Shown: positions 38,232-51,354, counted from the first letter of the stretch. The stretch: 64,000 nucleotides of DNA from an uncultured Gammaproteobacteria bacterium (GCA_913054495.1 CAJXIY010000005.1:1-64000), one strand, 5' to 3'. Translations and numbers: made by a program. The notes: generated by a model not told the origin, from the sequence alone.

Positions 38232-40067
38232 TTATTCGACTGTGACGGACTTAGCGAGGTTTCGCGGATGGTCGATATCTGTGCCCTTGATGATTGCCAC
38301 ATGATAAGCCAACAACTGCAGAGGAATGGTAAACACGATGGGGTCGAGGATGTCGGGGCAATTAGGTAGATTGATTACCTCGCAGCTCCTGTCGCTCTTG
38401 TACTGAATGCTTTCGTCGGCAAACACGTAAAGCTTTCCGCCTCTGGCGCTGACTTCCGCAAGATTTGCTTTCAGCTTTCCTAACAAATCATTGTTGGGTG
38501 CTACGGCAATAACCGGCATAGCGCTGTCTACCAGGGCCAATGGCCCATGCTTCAGTTCTCCGGCAGGATAGGCCTCGGCATGAATATAGGATATCTCCTT
38601 AAGCTTTAGCGCGCCCTCTTTCGCCACCGGATACTGAATGCCTCTACCGAGGAATAGACTGTGATGTTTGTCTGAAAATTGTTTTGACAATTTCTTGATT
38701 TCTTTGCTGAGTTTGAGCGCCTTTTCAACCAGACCCGGAAGTTTTGCCAGTTCCTTTATCAGCTTCGCTTCCTGTTTCGGTTGCAGGCCAGTGCGACGCG
38801 CCAGCACGACAGACAAAATAAGCAGGAGGCTAAGCTGTGTAGTAAATGCCTTGGTGGAAGCGACACCGATTTCCTGGCCCGCCATGGTGAGCAGGCAGAG
38901 GTCCGTTTCCCTGACCAGGGAGCTGGTAGCTACATTACAGATTGCGAGACTTGCGATATAGGGTTTCTTCTTCGCGTATCGAAGCGCTGCTAGAGTATCG
39001 GCGGTTTCGCCAGATTGAGAAACCGCAACGAATAAGGTGCCGGGTTGCACAATTATGTCGCGATATCGATAATCGCTGGCGATGTCTACCTGGCATGAAA
39101 TTTTAGCGATGGATTCAAGCCAGTATTTCGCCACCTGTCCGGCATGGAAACTGGTGCCGCAGGCAACTATCTGTACATTCTTTACTCTGTCGAAGATGGC
39201 CCCTGCCTTTATACCGAAGGCTTCCTCCAAGACGCGAGTAGAACTTACTCTACCATCGAGGGTGTCCTGAATTACCTGTGGCTGCTCATGTATCTCCTTG
39301 AGCATGAAGTGTTTGTATTCCCCCTTCTCCGCTGCCTTGGTTTTGTTCTGAATGGTCGTGACCGGCCTTCTTACTTTTTTACCGCCGTGCCACACTTCTA
39401 TGGAATTCAGAGTAACCTTGGCGGTATCGCCCTCTTCGAGATAAATGAATCTGTCGGTTACTTGTCCGAGTGCAAGCGGGTCTGATGCAACAAAGTTTTC
39501 TCCGATGCCGACACCAATCACCAGGGGACTTCCGCTTCTCGCTACTATTATCTGATCCGGCTGCGTGCTATCGATAACACATAGGCCATAGGCGCCATGT
39601 AGCTTTCTAATAGTTCTCTGCACTGCCGCCAGCAGCGAGACTCTGCCGCCCTTTCTGGACTGGTGAATTAGATGGGCTATTGTTTCGGTGTCGGTCTCGG
39701 TCTTAAAGACATAGCCCTGGGCCGAAAGCTTCTCCCGGAGTACTTCATAATTCTCGATGATGCCATTGTGAACAATGGATATTTCATCGCCAGAGTTATG
39801 GGGATGGGCGTTTGCGACTGTGGGCCGGCCGTGGGTGGCCCACCGGGTATGGGCTATTCCGAGCTTGCCCCTAATATTTGATTTTCTGGCGACGCCTACC
39901 AGCTTCTTAACTTTGCCGACAGTCTTGACTATGTGTGTCTTGCCTTTTGCTCCGCTAATCAGCGCCACGCCGGCCGAGTCATACCCTCGATACTCCAGCC
40001 TTTTAAGACCTTCCAACAGAATGCCGGTGACTTGTCTTTCTGCAATTGCACCTACAATGCCGCACAT
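38232..40067 (-). CDS. glmS: Glutamine--fructose-6-phosphate aminotransferase (isomerizing)
   Basis: A 611-residue enzyme making glucosamine 6-phosphate, the first step to UDP-GlcNAc. The catalytic Cys is residue 2 (MCGIVGAIA). The glutaminase domain has THTRWATHG-like IAHTRWATHGRPT and two SIS domains follow (VACGTSFHAGQVAKYW and FLGRGIQYPVAKEGALKLKE). It ends KSVTVE. Upstream in-frame codons were excluded because the N-terminal Cys is required. It follows glmU by 43 nt. Confidence 0.97.
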   Translation of the reverse strand: MCGIVGAIAERQVTGILLEGLKRLEYRGYDSAGVALISGAKGKTHIVKTVGKVKKLVGVARKSNIRGKLGIAHTRWATHGRPTVANAHPHNSGDEISIVHNGIIENYEVLREKLSAQGYVFKTETDTETIAHLIHQSRKGGRVSLLAAVQRTIRKLHGAYGLCVIDSTQPDQIIVARSGSPLVIGVGIGENFVASDPLALGQVTDRFIYLEEGDTAKVTLNSIEVWHGGKKVRRPVTTIQNKTKAAEKGEYKHFMLKEIHEQPQVIQDTLDGRVSSTRVLEEAFGIKAGAIFDRVKNVQIVACGTSFHAGQVAKYWLESIAKISCQVDIASDYRYRDIIVQPGTLFVAVSQSGETADTLAALRYAKKKPYIASLAICNVATSSLVRETDLCLLTMAGQEIGVASTKAFTTQLSLLLILSVVLARRTGLQPKQEAKLIKELAKLPGLVEKALKLSKEIKKLSKQFSDKHHSLFLGRGIQYPVAKEGALKLKEISYIHAEAYPAGELKHGPLALVDSAMPVIAVAPNNDLLGKLKANLAEVSARGGKLYVFADESIQYKSDRSCEVINLPNCPDILDPIVFTIPLQLLAYHVAIIKGTDIDHPRNLAKSVTVE

Positions 40068-40110
40068 TTTTGATTCTCTATATCTCTGTGTATCGCCTTG
40101 ACCGGCGGGC

Positions 40111-41514
40111 CTACTTCTTGACCGGCCGCTTCCAGCCTGGGATATTACGTTGCTTGCCTCTGCCGATCGCCAGGTTGTCGACTGGCACATCGCGGTTGAT
40201 GGTTGAGCCCGCTGCTATAAATGCATTGTCTGCCAACTCCAGTGGCGCGACCAGGACGCTGTTTGAGCCAACGAATACATTATTCCCGATGCGGGTCTTG
40301 TGCTTGTTGATTCCGTCGTAATTGCAAACAATAGTACCAGCTCCGATATTCACATCCTCTCCGATCTCGGCATCACCGATATAGGCTAAATGGCTGACCT
40401 TGGAACCCTTGCCTATAATTGCATTTTTTGTCTCCACAAAATTTCCAATCTTTACGTTGTCTTTAAGAACAGTGCCAGGTCTAATTCTAGCGTATGGCCC
40501 GATACTTACATTCTTTCCAATTATGCCACCGTCGATATTTGAGCCGGGGAGAATAACTGATCCGTCCCCAATTACGGAGTCTTTTATAATTACATTGGCT
40601 CCGACAATTACACCATTGCCCAAAATTATCTCTCCTTCAAAAATTGCATTTATGTCGATCTCTACATCTTTACCGATTTCCAGTTCGCCCCGAATGTCGA
40701 CCCGTGCCGGATCACGCAGTGTCACACCGGCAGCCAATAGGTCGTCGACTTTATTCATTTGATAGTGCCTCTCCAAGCTGGCCAGCTGAGATTTATCGTT
40801 CACGCCCTGGACTTCAAAATCGTCTTCGATGACTTCCGCAACGATTTTGCAATTTTCTTTCGCTGCCATGGCAATGATGTCGGTGAGATAATACTCCCCT
40901 TGTGCATTGCGGTTTTTAAGTTCACTCAACCATCGCACCAGCTTTATGGTCGGAATTGCCATGATGCCACTATTGGTCTCTTTTATCTCTCTTTGTTCCG
41001 CGCTCGCATCTTTTTCTTCGACGATTGCGGTGATGGCGTTACCGTCACCACGAATGATTCTGCCGAGACCTGTGGGGTCATCCGTGATCAGTGTCAGTAG
41101 CGAGAGTGTTTCAGCATTCGCCAGGCTGAGTAGTTTCCCCAGAGTCGTGGTCTTGATCAGGGGCACATCGCCATACAGAACCAGAACCAGGTTGTCTGTG
41201 TTATTTGAATTCAGCGCAGCTACCGTTTGCTGAACAGCATGGCCGGTACCTAGCTGCGGCTCCTGGATTGCCCAGTTAATACTGTCAACATCCACCGACA
41301 GTGCGACATGTTGTTTGATTTGTTCGCCGCCGTAACCGATCACGAGATGAAGGCAGATATTTCCCAATTTTTCGGCAGCAACGATTACATTCTCGAGCAT
41401 AGAGCGGCCACCGATTCGATGCAGTACCTTCGGCAGGTCTGAGTGCATCCTGGTGCCTTTGCCCGCGGCTAGAATTACGACGTCCAGTTTCATATCAATG
41501 TTCTGCGGTTCCAT
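40111..41514 (-). CDS. glmU: Bifunctional UDP-N-acetylglucosamine pyrophosphorylase/glucosamine-1-phosphate N-acetyltransferase
   Basis: A 467-residue enzyme. The N-terminal uridylyltransferase has LAAGKGTRMHSDLPKVL and the C-terminal acetyltransferase is a left-handed beta-helix of hexapeptide repeats. The start at 41514 gives 467 residues; an ATG at 41493 would give 460 and the normal MKLDVVILAAGKG start, and neither has a convincing ribosome site. It makes UDP-GlcNAc from GlmS product after GlmM. The atp operon terminator lies 17 nt upstream of its first codon. Confidence 0.96.
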   Translation of the reverse strand: MEPQNIDMKLDVVILAAGKGTRMHSDLPKVLHRIGGRSMLENVIVAAEKLGNICLHLVIGYGGEQIKQHVALSVDVDSINWAIQEPQLGTGHAVQQTVAALNSNNTDNLVLVLYGDVPLIKTTTLGKLLSLANAETLSLLTLITDDPTGLGRIIRGDGNAITAIVEEKDASAEQREIKETNSGIMAIPTIKLVRWLSELKNRNAQGEYYLTDIIAMAAKENCKIVAEVIEDDFEVQGVNDKSQLASLERHYQMNKVDDLLAAGVTLRDPARVDIRGELEIGKDVEIDINAIFEGEIILGNGVIVGANVIIKDSVIGDGSVILPGSNIDGGIIGKNVSIGPYARIRPGTVLKDNVKIGNFVETKNAIIGKGSKVSHLAYIGDAEIGEDVNIGAGTIVCNYDGINKHKTRIGNNVFVGSNSVLVAPLELADNAFIAAGSTINRDVPVDNLAIGRGKQRNIPGWKRPVKK

Positions 41515-41530
41515 TTATATCGAGAATATC

Positions 41531-41560
41531 AAAAAAAAAGGTAGCACTCGCTACCTTTTT
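41531..41560 (-). terminator. Terminator of the atp operon
   Basis: On the minus strand a stem of GGTAGC and GCTACC with a 4-nt loop is followed by nine Ts. The hairpin is also flanked by As and Ts in a way that could work from the other side. It begins 36 nt after the atpC stop. Confidence 0.9.
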
Positions 41561-41595
41561 CTTACAATTAACCGGGCCAGCCGATGTAGCTTGAT

Positions 41596-42009
41596 CTACT
41601 TCCGCATTTGCCGAAGTGCCCGCAGTTGCGCCGCCGCCTCGGCCAGTTGGGTCGCAGCAATCGAATACTCGAACGCAGCAGTCTGATTGGCGATGGCCTT
41701 CTCGGCGTCATCCATCGCCGTAATCGCCGAGGCTTCATCGAGATTGTCGGCGCGTAGCGCGGTGTCTGCCAACAGGGTAACGACACCTCTTTGTACTTCC
41801 AGAAAACCGCCAGAGACATAAAACACTTCTTCCTCGCCGCCGCTTAGCACTAGCTTCACCGGACCAGGAATCAAGGCTGTTAGAAGCGGCGCATGCCCAG
41901 GGGCGATACCGAGATCCCCGAGGGATCCCGATGCAACTACCATCTCAACCAGACCGGAGAAAATACTTTTCTCCGCACTTACGATGTCACAATGCATTGT
42001 CATAGCCAT
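41596..42009 (-). CDS. atpC: ATP synthase F1 epsilon subunit
   Basis: A 137-residue subunit beginning [19 protein letters not shown], with the beta-sandwich region ILG-like [19 protein letters not shown] and a C-terminal helical hairpin. It is the last gene of the leftward atpIBEFHAGDC operon, 70 nt after atpD. Epsilon couples and inhibits the rotor. The terminator at 41531-41560 follows. Confidence 0.97.
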   Translation of the reverse strand: MAMTMHCDIVSAEKSIFSGLVEMVVASGSLGDLGIAPGHAPLLTALIPGPVKLVLSGGEEEVFYVSGGFLEVQRGVVTLLADTALRADNLDEASAITAMDDAEKAIANQTAAFEYSIAATQLAEAAAQLRALRQMRK

Positions 42010-42079
42010 AATCAGTCTCTCTGCTCTGCGTCCGCGTTTAATCTCTTATCCGCGCTCCCACACTTTATGCTCTTCGGTG

Positions 42080-43483
<1,404 letters not shown>

Positions 43484-43564
43484 TTAATCTGTAGCACTGT
43501 ATCTCCAAATCCTAAATAAGATAATGGGTTGGAATCCGATAGACTCCGGTTTTGTAGTTGGCAT

Positions 43565-44425
43565 TCAGACCGCTGCCGCACCACTTACAATTTCTGACAA
43601 TTCCTGGGTAATCGCCGCCTGCCTGGCCTTGTTGTATACCAGTTGCAGACCATCGATGAGGTCCCCTGCATTGTCGGTCGCGCTCTTCATGGCGATCATT
43701 CTTGCCGCCTGCTCACAGGCGTTGTTTTCAACTACTGCCTGGTAAACCTGGGATTCTATGTATCGGTCCAGCAAGCCATCCAGCAACTCCTTGGCGTCGG
43801 GCTCGTACAGATAGTCCCAGTGATGCTTTAAATCTTCTTCTTCCGATGGTAGCAGGGGTAAGAGCTGTTCAATCACCGGCTGCTGCGTCATGGTATTGAT
43901 AAAACTATTGCTCACGATCTGCAGCTGATCAATTTCATGGCCATCGAATCTGTCTAACATCACCTTGACCACGCCAACCACATCGGCAACCGCCGGCGCA
44001 TCGCCGATGTTGCGTACAGATGCGATTACGTTGCCACCGTAGTTGTTAAAAAAGGCCGTGGCCCTGGCGCCAATCAAACACAGATCAATTTCTACATTGC
44101 TGTCGTGCCAGGCCTTCATGGAAACCACTGCCGCCTTGAAGGCATTAACATTCAAGCCGCCACAGAGGCCGCGGTCGGTTGAAACCACGATGTATCCAAC
44201 CCGCTTCACCGGTCGCGTATCAAAATAAATATGCCGATACTCGGGGGTAGAATTCGCGATATGCCCGATCACGGAGCGAATAAGATGCGCATAGGGCTTG
44301 CCCAGCTGCATGCGGTCCTTTGCCTTGCGCATTTTACTGGCGGCAACCATTTCCATCGCACTGGTGATTTTCTGCGTGTTCTTAATACTCGCGATCTTGG
44401 ATCGTATTTCTTTTCCGCTGGCCAT
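43565..44425 (-). CDS. atpG: ATP synthase F1 gamma subunit
   Basis: A 286-residue central-stalk subunit. It begins [20 protein letters not shown] and has the conserved [17 protein letters not shown], with C-terminal [20 protein letters not shown]. Length and order in the operon are typical. It lies 53 nt after atpA. Confidence 0.98.
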   Translation of the reverse strand: MASGKEIRSKIASIKNTQKITSAMEMVAASKMRKAKDRMQLGKPYAHLIRSVIGHIANSTPEYRHIYFDTRPVKRVGYIVVSTDRGLCGGLNVNAFKAAVVSMKAWHDSNVEIDLCLIGARATAFFNNYGGNVIASVRNIGDAPAVADVVGVVKVMLDRFDGHEIDQLQIVSNSFINTMTQQPVIEQLLPLLPSEEEDLKHHWDYLYEPDAKELLDGLLDRYIESQVYQAVVENNACEQAARMIAMKSATDNAGDLIDGLQLVYNKARQAAITQELSEIVSGAAAV

Positions 44426-44478
44426 TGCTCTTGCCTGTGCTCTCGCTGTTCTCTTTCCGTTAACTCGCCGGTGCCGCC

Positions 44479-46023
44479 TTACCAGGATTGTGTGGCTTTA
44501 AACTGCTCCAGTGCCGCCTTGAACTGGGCTTCGATATCATCATCGTAATCGCCAGTGGTATTGATCCTGTCCATCAACTTGGCGTTCTCGCTGTTCATGT
44601 AAGACAGCAGGGACGCTTCAAAATCCAGCACCTTGTTCAGTTCTATATCCTGAAGATGGCCTTCATTTGCCGCATAGAGGGAAACTGCCATCTCCGCCAC
44701 GGATAGCGGCGAGTATTGTTTCTGTTTCATCAGCTCAGTCACCCGCTGACCGTGTTCCAGCTGTGCTCGAGTGGCATCATCGAGGTCAGAGGCGAAGGCA
44801 GCGAAGGCGGCCAGTTCCCGGTACTGGGCCAGGGCGATACGAATACCACCGCCCAACTTCTTGATAATCTTGGTCTGCGCCGCACCACCGACACGAGAGA
44901 CCGAGATGCCCGGGTTCATGGCGGGTCGAATGCCGGCATTAAACAGGTCTGTTTCCAGGAAGATCTGGCCGTCGGTAATGGAAATCACGTTGGTGGGTAC
45001 GAAAGCAGAAACATCGCCTGCCTGGGTTTCAATAATTGGCAATGCGGTCAGCGAGCCGGTCTTTCCTTTCACTTCACCATTGGTTATTTTCTCAACGTAG
45101 TCAGCGCTCACTCTCGCCGCACGCTCCAACAAACGTGAGTGTAGATAGAATACATCCCCCGGATAGGCCTCTCTCCCCGGCGGCCTGCGCAACAATAGCG
45201 ATATCTGTCGGTAAGCCCACGCCTGTTTGGTCAGATCATCATAAATGATCAATGCATCCTCACCCCGATCACGGTAATACTCGCCCATGGAGCATCCCGC
45301 ATAGGGCGCAATAAACTGCATGGACGCGGGGTCCGATGCGGTGGCCGCGACCACGATGGTGTATTCCATGGCGCCGTGCTCTTCCAGTTTGCTCACCACG
45401 TTGGCGACCGAAGAAGCTTTCTGGCCAATCGCGACATAGATGCATTTAATGCCCTTGCCTTTCTGGTTGATGATGGTGTCAATCGCGACCGCGGTTTTTC
45501 CCACCTGGCGGTCACCAATAATCAGTTCTCGCTGTCCCCGCCCGATGGGTATCATGGAATCGATAGATTTAAGACCCGTCTGCACCGGTTGTGACACCGA
45601 CTGTCTGGCGATGACGCCCGGCGCCACTTTTTCAACGGCCGCCGACAATTTCGCGTCAATTGGGCCCTTGCCGTCGATCGGTTTACCCAGGGCGTCGACC
45701 ACCCGCCCTTCGAGTTCCGGCCCAATGGGTACTTCCAAAATCCGTTTCGTACAGCGACAGGTTTGACCTTCCTTCAGGTTTAAGTAATCGCCCAGGACCA
45801 CTGCCCCCACCGAGTCGCGTTCCAGGTTCAGAGCCATTCCATATAAGCCTCCCTCGAACTCGATCATTTCTCCGTACATCACATCAGCCAGGCCGTGTAT
45901 GCGAATAATCCCGTCAGCCACGCTGACAATTGTGCCTTCGTTCTTCGCCTGGACGGAGACATCGAGATTATCAATGCGCTGCTTGATGATTTCACTGATT
46001 TCTGATGGATTCAGTTGTTGCAT
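44479..46023 (-). CDS. atpA: ATP synthase F1 alpha subunit
   Basis: A 514-residue non-catalytic nucleotide-binding subunit. The P-loop is GDRQVGKTA, and the conserved [20 protein letters not shown] and [20 protein letters not shown] segments are intact. It begins [17 protein letters not shown]. It starts 25 nt after atpH. Confidence 0.99.
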   Translation of the reverse strand: MQQLNPSEISEIIKQRIDNLDVSVQAKNEGTIVSVADGIIRIHGLADVMYGEMIEFEGGLYGMALNLERDSVGAVVLGDYLNLKEGQTCRCTKRILEVPIGPELEGRVVDALGKPIDGKGPIDAKLSAAVEKVAPGVIARQSVSQPVQTGLKSIDSMIPIGRGQRELIIGDRQVGKTAVAIDTIINQKGKGIKCIYVAIGQKASSVANVVSKLEEHGAMEYTIVVAATASDPASMQFIAPYAGCSMGEYYRDRGEDALIIYDDLTKQAWAYRQISLLLRRPPGREAYPGDVFYLHSRLLERAARVSADYVEKITNGEVKGKTGSLTALPIIETQAGDVSAFVPTNVISITDGQIFLETDLFNAGIRPAMNPGISVSRVGGAAQTKIIKKLGGGIRIALAQYRELAAFAAFASDLDDATRAQLEHGQRVTELMKQKQYSPLSVAEMAVSLYAANEGHLQDIELNKVLDFEASLLSYMNSENAKLMDRINTTGDYDDDIEAQFKAALEQFKATQSW

Positions 46024-46048
46024 GCTTTTTCCCTTGGTCCTGACCTGT

Positions 46049-46585
46049 TCAGGAATTCATTAATTCTGCTAGTTTGTACAATTTACCGCGAACGGAGTTA
46101 TCGATGACCGTATCTCCTGCCCGAATCACTGCGCCACCAATCAAGCTCTGGTTCACGCGGGTCGACAAATTTATTTCCCGTTGTAATCGCGTCTTCAGGG
46201 CCTGTGCCAACTGCTTTGAAACATCTGAACTGATTTCAAATGCCGTGGTAATTTCCACATCGACTGACTTCTCCCGATCGGCTTTGAGGATTTCAAACAG
46301 AGTGGAAATCTCCGGCAACAGGGTCAGGCGCTTGTTCTCGGCAAGCAAGCGAACAAAATTCTGGCCCTTGTTGTCGAGCTCTTCATCACAGACATCGATC
46401 AGGGACTGTGCCAACTGCCCTGAGGCCAATGCCGGCGAAGACAGCATCGATGCAACGGCATCGTCTTCCGTAACCGCTGCCACGACTGCCAGCATATTTG
46501 ACCAGTTCTCCAGGCCACTATCAGCCACAGCGACTTCAAAGGCAGCCTTGGCGTAAGGTCTTGCTAATGTGACTAATTCTGCCAT
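46049..46585 (-). CDS. atpH: ATP synthase F1 delta subunit
   Basis: A 178-residue peripheral-stalk subunit beginning [19 protein letters not shown], with [14 protein letters not shown] and [20 protein letters not shown] near the end, the family C-terminal signature. It attaches the b dimer to the top of F1. It lies 36 nt after atpF. Confidence 0.97.
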   Translation of the reverse strand: MAELVTLARPYAKAAFEVAVADSGLENWSNMLAVVAAVTEDDAVASMLSSPALASGQLAQSLIDVCDEELDNKGQNFVRLLAENKRLTLLPEISTLFEILKADREKSVDVEITTAFEISSDVSKQLAQALKTRLQREINLSTRVNQSLIGGAVIRAGDTVIDNSVRGKLYKLAELMNS

Positions 46586-46621
46586 TTTGTGTTTTATCGC
46601 GGTTCAGGACATTCCAGGGGC

Positions 46622-47092
46622 TTAGAGTTCTGCCGCCAACTTGCTCAGCATTTCTTCATTCGCTGCCTGGTCTATGGATGACTCCAATATTTTTTCGGCG
46701 CCGGCTATCGCAATCGCCGATACCTGTTCCCGGAGGGATTCTTTGGCCCGATTAATTTCCTGTTCAATCTCGGCTTTGGCGCCGGCGATAATGCGCTGTC
46801 CTTCTTCTCTGGCCTGGTCCTTGGCCTCGCCTACAATCTGGGAGGCACGCTTGTTCGCCTGATCAATAATGTTGGCGGCTTGCGCTTTCACTTCTTTGAG
46901 CTGCTCAGTAACCTTGACCTGTGCCTGTTCGAGGTCTTTTTCACCACGAGCGCCAGCCTCAAGTCCATCCGCAATCTTCTGTTTGCGTTGTTCCAGGATG
47001 TTGGCAAAAAGAGGCCAGACCTTGGCCTGGCAAAACCACCAGAACACGAAAAAGGCTATAGACTGTCCAATCATGGTTAAATTAAAACTCAC
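46622..47092 (-). CDS. atpF: ATP synthase F0 b subunit
   Basis: A 156-residue subunit with one N-terminal membrane helix (LTMIGQSIAFFVFWWFCQ) followed by a long charged amphipathic helix (about residues 35-150) forming the peripheral stalk dimer. Length equals E. coli b. It lies 40 nt after atpE. Confidence 0.97.
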   Translation of the reverse strand: MSFNLTMIGQSIAFFVFWWFCQAKVWPLFANILEQRKQKIADGLEAGARGEKDLEQAQVKVTEQLKEVKAQAANIIDQANKRASQIVGEAKDQAREEGQRIIAGAKAEIEQEINRAKESLREQVSAIAIAGAEKILESSIDQAANEEMLSKLAAEL

Positions 47093-47132
47093 GGCACAAC
47101 TCCCTCTATTCGAGTTGACAAATCAGACGACA

Positions 47133-47429
<297 letters not shown>

Positions 47430-47438
47430 TTAATTCAA

Positions 47439-48335
<897 letters not shown>

Positions 48336-48368
48336 CTAAATAGTGAACTACGGGAGCCTGCCGGGCTC

Positions 48369-48788
48369 CTAGATTTTGTGGCTGGAAGGACTAGAACTGA
48401 TAAGCCCGGACATCATTACGCCCACAAAATGGATTGCTATGAACCCAAGTATTAGGGCTAATTCATTTAAACTGCTTATCAGGGCAAAGCTCAGCGCAAA
48501 AAACACCACGGTCATCACTATTTTGCCAAGTTCGCCCCTGATAAAGCCCCTGACAATTTTATCCGCATTGCGCGCTCCGGAATATTTGAAGGCGTGCAAG
48601 GCGAAATAGCTGTTGGGCAATGCGCTAATCAGCCCCCCCAACAGTACAGAGAGGGCCATCGTGGTGCCTGAAAACAACAGAGAAATTACCGATATAAAGC
48701 CCGTTATCGCAAGCTGCGCGAGTATCACTTTATATACCGGGGGGGCTTTTAAATTAGACACACTACGGCTATTTTGCTTGACTGACAT
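48369..48788 (-). CDS. atpI: ATP synthase assembly protein AtpI
   Basis: A 139-residue membrane protein with four hydrophobic helices that starts MSVKQNSRSVSNLKAPPVYK. It is the first gene of the atp operon and aids c-ring assembly in other species. A GTG four codons earlier could be used instead. A well-formed promoter is 83 nt upstream. Confidence 0.88.
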   Translation of the reverse strand: MSVKQNSRSVSNLKAPPVYKVILAQLAITGFISVISLLFSGTTMALSVLLGGLISALPNSYFALHAFKYSGARNADKIVRGFIRGELGKIVMTVVFFALSFALISSLNELALILGFIAIHFVGVMMSGLISSSPSSHKI

Positions 48789-48870
48789 GCCAGCCCACAC
48801 CCCAAAACACCTGCAACAATCACCCGCATCAAACGCCGGCTCCTGTAGCGGCGATCACCAAAGCACGCGC

Positions 48871-48899
48871 ATTATAGGGATTTTAGAGGGCCTTATCAA
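48871..48899 (-). promoter_or_regulatory. Predicted sigma-70 promoter of the atp operon
   Basis: On the minus strand, -35 TTGATA (48899-48894) and a perfect -10 TATAAT (48876-48871) are 17 bp apart. It lies between the parB stop and atpI, so the atp genes can be transcribed independently of parAB. Confidence 0.85.
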
Positions 48900-48912
48900 C
48901 TACGTGAGATTA

Positions 48913-49812
48913 TCATTTTATGTGGGCTAGGATGCCGTCCAGCTCATCTAGAGAGTTGTATTTTAGAACAAGTCGTCCCTTACCTTTTGCGCTGTGCTGT
49001 ATCATTACCTGAGTACCCAACTTTTCGGCCAGGTTTTCTTCCAGGTTCTTGATATCCGGATCGACCAGTTTGCTGGCTTTGGCCTCACCGTCCCCGGCAA
49101 TAAGGCGCCTGACCAGGGATTCGGTTTGTCGCACCGACAGGCCGCGGCCAACGACGGTGCGGGCTGCTTCTGATTGCTGAATGTCGGGCAATGAGAGCAA
49201 TGCCCTGGCATGACCCATCTCCAGGTCGCCATGTTCCAGCATGCACCGGACATCGATGCTCAACCCAATTAGTCGAATCAGGTTAGTCACGCTGGTGCGA
49301 GACTTGCCAACCGCGTCCGCTACTTCCTGTTGGGTAAGCTCAAATTCATCCTGTAGCCGTTTTAGTGCCATCGCTTCTTCGATGGGGTTGAGGTTCTCCC
49401 GCTGGATATTCTCGATAAGAGACATGGCGATGGCGGCTTCATCTCCAACCGGTTTTATAATGGCGGGAATGGTGTCGAGCCCAACGATCTGGCATGCTCT
49501 CCAGCGCCGCTCACCGGCGATAATCTCATATTTATCGGAAGAAATCGGGCGAATTACGATGGGTTGCATAATCCCTTGAACCCTGATGGAATTGGCCAAT
49601 TCCTGCAGCGCTTCTTCGTGCATGTCGGTTCTGGGTTGATATTTGCCGCGCTGAATCAGCTCGATAGGGACATGCTTCATGTCTCCGTCTCGGTCGGCGG
49701 ATACCGATACCGGTTTGTTTTTGGGCCCGCCCAACAGGCTCGCCATGGTTTGTGTGCTGCCTACCGATAACAGCGCATCGAGGCCTTTTCCGAGCTTCTT
49801 CTTTGCTGTCAT
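48913..49812 (-). CDS. parB: Chromosome-partitioning protein ParB
   Basis: A 299-residue ParB/Spo0J protein. The N-terminal CTP-binding box GERRWRACQ follows the ParA-interaction region, and a central helix-turn-helix (LTQQEVADAVGKSRTSVTNL) binds parS. A C-terminal dimerisation segment ends LDELDGILAHIK. Candidate parS sites are embedded in recF at 61128 and 61761. parA is 41 nt upstream. Confidence 0.97.
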   Translation of the reverse strand: MTAKKKLGKGLDALLSVGSTQTMASLLGGPKNKPVSVSADRDGDMKHVPIELIQRGKYQPRTDMHEEALQELANSIRVQGIMQPIVIRPISSDKYEIIAGERRWRACQIVGLDTIPAIIKPVGDEAAIAMSLIENIQRENLNPIEEAMALKRLQDEFELTQQEVADAVGKSRTSVTNLIRLIGLSIDVRCMLEHGDLEMGHARALLSLPDIQQSEAARTVVGRGLSVRQTESLVRRLIAGDGEAKASKLVDPDIKNLEENLAEKLGTQVMIQHSAKGKGRLVLKYNSLDELDGILAHIK

Positions 49813-49853
49813 CTCACACCTACGCTCCAGCGTATTCGGGATTTATGCCCGGT

Positions 49854-50651
49854 TTATCCGGAAACACCGGCGGCGGCCTCGTCGTTTCGCCGCAACAGTT
49901 CTCCGGCGAGGGCTAAATAGGCGAGAGCTCCTCTCGATTGTCGGTCGTATTTAATCACAGGTAGGCCGAAGCTGGGTGCTTCAGCCAGTCTTACATTCCG
50001 AGGGACAACTGTTCTGTATACCGTATCACCAAAATAATTAAATAACTGACCGCTGACTTCGGTGGTCAGTTTGTTCCTCGGGTCATACATGGTCCGCAAT
50101 ATGCCGTCAATTTTGAGATTCGGATTCAAGCGGTCGCGAATGGTGCCAATCGTTTCCATCAGTGCCGACAGTCCTTCCAGTGCGTAGTATTCGCATTGCA
50201 TGGGGATCACCACACCATCGGCTGCCACCAGCGCATTCACCGTGAGCATGTTCAACGATGGCGGACAATCGATCACGATATAGTCATAGTTATGTTTAAC
50301 TGCGTCGATAATTTTCCGTAGTCTCAATTCGCGGTCGTCAATATTGAGCAATTCTATCTCGGCGGCAACCAAATCTGTGTTTGATGGCAACAGATCGTAG
50401 TCTGCCTCCACCGGGTGCACCACAACCTCACTAAATTCCGTGTCCCCACAAAGCATATCGTATACCGATAAGCTCAAGCTGGTCTTGTCGATGCCGCTTC
50501 CCATGGTGGCATTACCCTGGGGATCGAGATCTATCAAGAGTACTTTCTTTCGGGTGATTTTTAACGACGCGGCCAGATTGACCGAGGTGGTGGTTTTACC
50601 CACACCTCCCTTCTGGTTTGCGATTGCTAAAACGTTGCACACTTGGCTCAC
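49854..50651 (-). CDS. parA: Chromosome-partitioning ATPase ParA (Soj)
   Basis: A 265-residue deviant Walker ATPase. The deviant P-loop is NQKGGVGKTTTSVNLAAS, Walker A' GVGKTTT, and Walker B IVIDCPPS. It forms nucleoid-bound gradients with ParB to segregate origins. It is 7 nt downstream of rsmG and followed by parB, the standard rsmG-parA-parB order. Confidence 0.97.
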   Translation of the reverse strand: MSQVCNVLAIANQKGGVGKTTTSVNLAASLKITRKKVLLIDLDPQGNATMGSGIDKTSLSLSVYDMLCGDTEFSEVVVHPVEADYDLLPSNTDLVAAEIELLNIDDRELRLRKIIDAVKHNYDYIVIDCPPSLNMLTVNALVAADGVVIPMQCEYYALEGLSALMETIGTIRDRLNPNLKIDGILRTMYDPRNKLTTEVSGQLFNYFGDTVYRTVVPRNVRLAEAPSFGLPVIKYDRQSRGALAYLALAGELLRRNDEAAAGVSG

Positions 50652-50658
50652 TCCAAAA

Positions 50659-51321
50659 CTAGTTGCGAATCACTTCGACAAAATGTCGGTGGGTTTCACT
50701 CCCAGGTATTTCCAATTTAATAACCCTGCTGACTTCAAATCCCGCGGGCAGCTCGCGTAACTCTTGCTCCGGGTAGCGTCCTTTCATGGCTAGTAGCTTA
50801 GTTTTTTTACCAAATAAGTGCTGTGACTTAGTTACTATATCCTCCAGGGAAGAGAAGGCACGGCACATTACCATATCAATTTGTTGCTGATTTTGATAGT
50901 GCTCGATCCGAGTATTTACGATGCTGATGTTCTCGAGTTGCAAGGCTATTTTGACCTGGAATAGAAACCGCGTCTTCTTGCCGTTACTATCGATCAGCAG
51001 GAAATTCTTTTCCGGATTCATGATCGCCAGCGGTATTCCTGGCAAGCCTGCGCCAGTGCCCACATCAACAATTATGCTTCCGTACAAATAGGCATTTATG
51101 GACAAACTATCCAACAGGTGCATCGACACCATGGTATCGATGTCATCGATACCGGACAGGTTAAAATGGCGATTCCATTTTTTCAAAAGCTGGAGATAGG
51201 AAATAAGAGACGTCGCCTGGCCCTCATCCGCCGCCATGCCCAATTGCTCCAGTCCCTGTCTTAATTCCTGCTGCAGGGCCTGCGATACTGCCGCTTGACC
51301 CTTTTGATGCGCTGCAGCCAT
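50659..51321 (-). CDS. rsmG: 16S rRNA (guanine527-N7)-methyltransferase RsmG
   Basis: A 220-residue SAM methyltransferase. The cofactor motif IIVDVGTGAGLPGIPLAI and CRAFSSLEDIV are family features. It makes m7G527 of 16S rRNA. It starts 30 nt after mnmG, and that gap is almost wholly filled by copy 2 of the dispersed 26-nt repeat. Confidence 0.97.
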   Translation of the reverse strand: MAAAHQKGQAAVSQALQQELRQGLEQLGMAADEGQATSLISYLQLLKKWNRHFNLSGIDDIDTMVSMHLLDSLSINAYLYGSIIVDVGTGAGLPGIPLAIMNPEKNFLLIDSNGKKTRFLFQVKIALQLENISIVNTRIEHYQNQQQIDMVMCRAFSSLEDIVTKSQHLFGKKTKLLAMKGRYPEQELRELPAGFEVSRVIKLEIPGSETHRHFVEVIRN

Positions 51322-51328
51322 TGGGGCT

Positions 51329-51354
51329 CCTCTGAATAAACCAGTGATGCCCTA
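51329..51354. repeat. Dispersed 26-nt repeat, copy 2
   Basis: Matches 848-873 at 24 of 26 bases (shared cores CCTCTGAATAA and CCAGTGATGC). It fills the rsmG-mnmG gap and overlaps the mnmG stop codon, so translation termination of mnmG occurs inside it. Confidence 0.55.
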
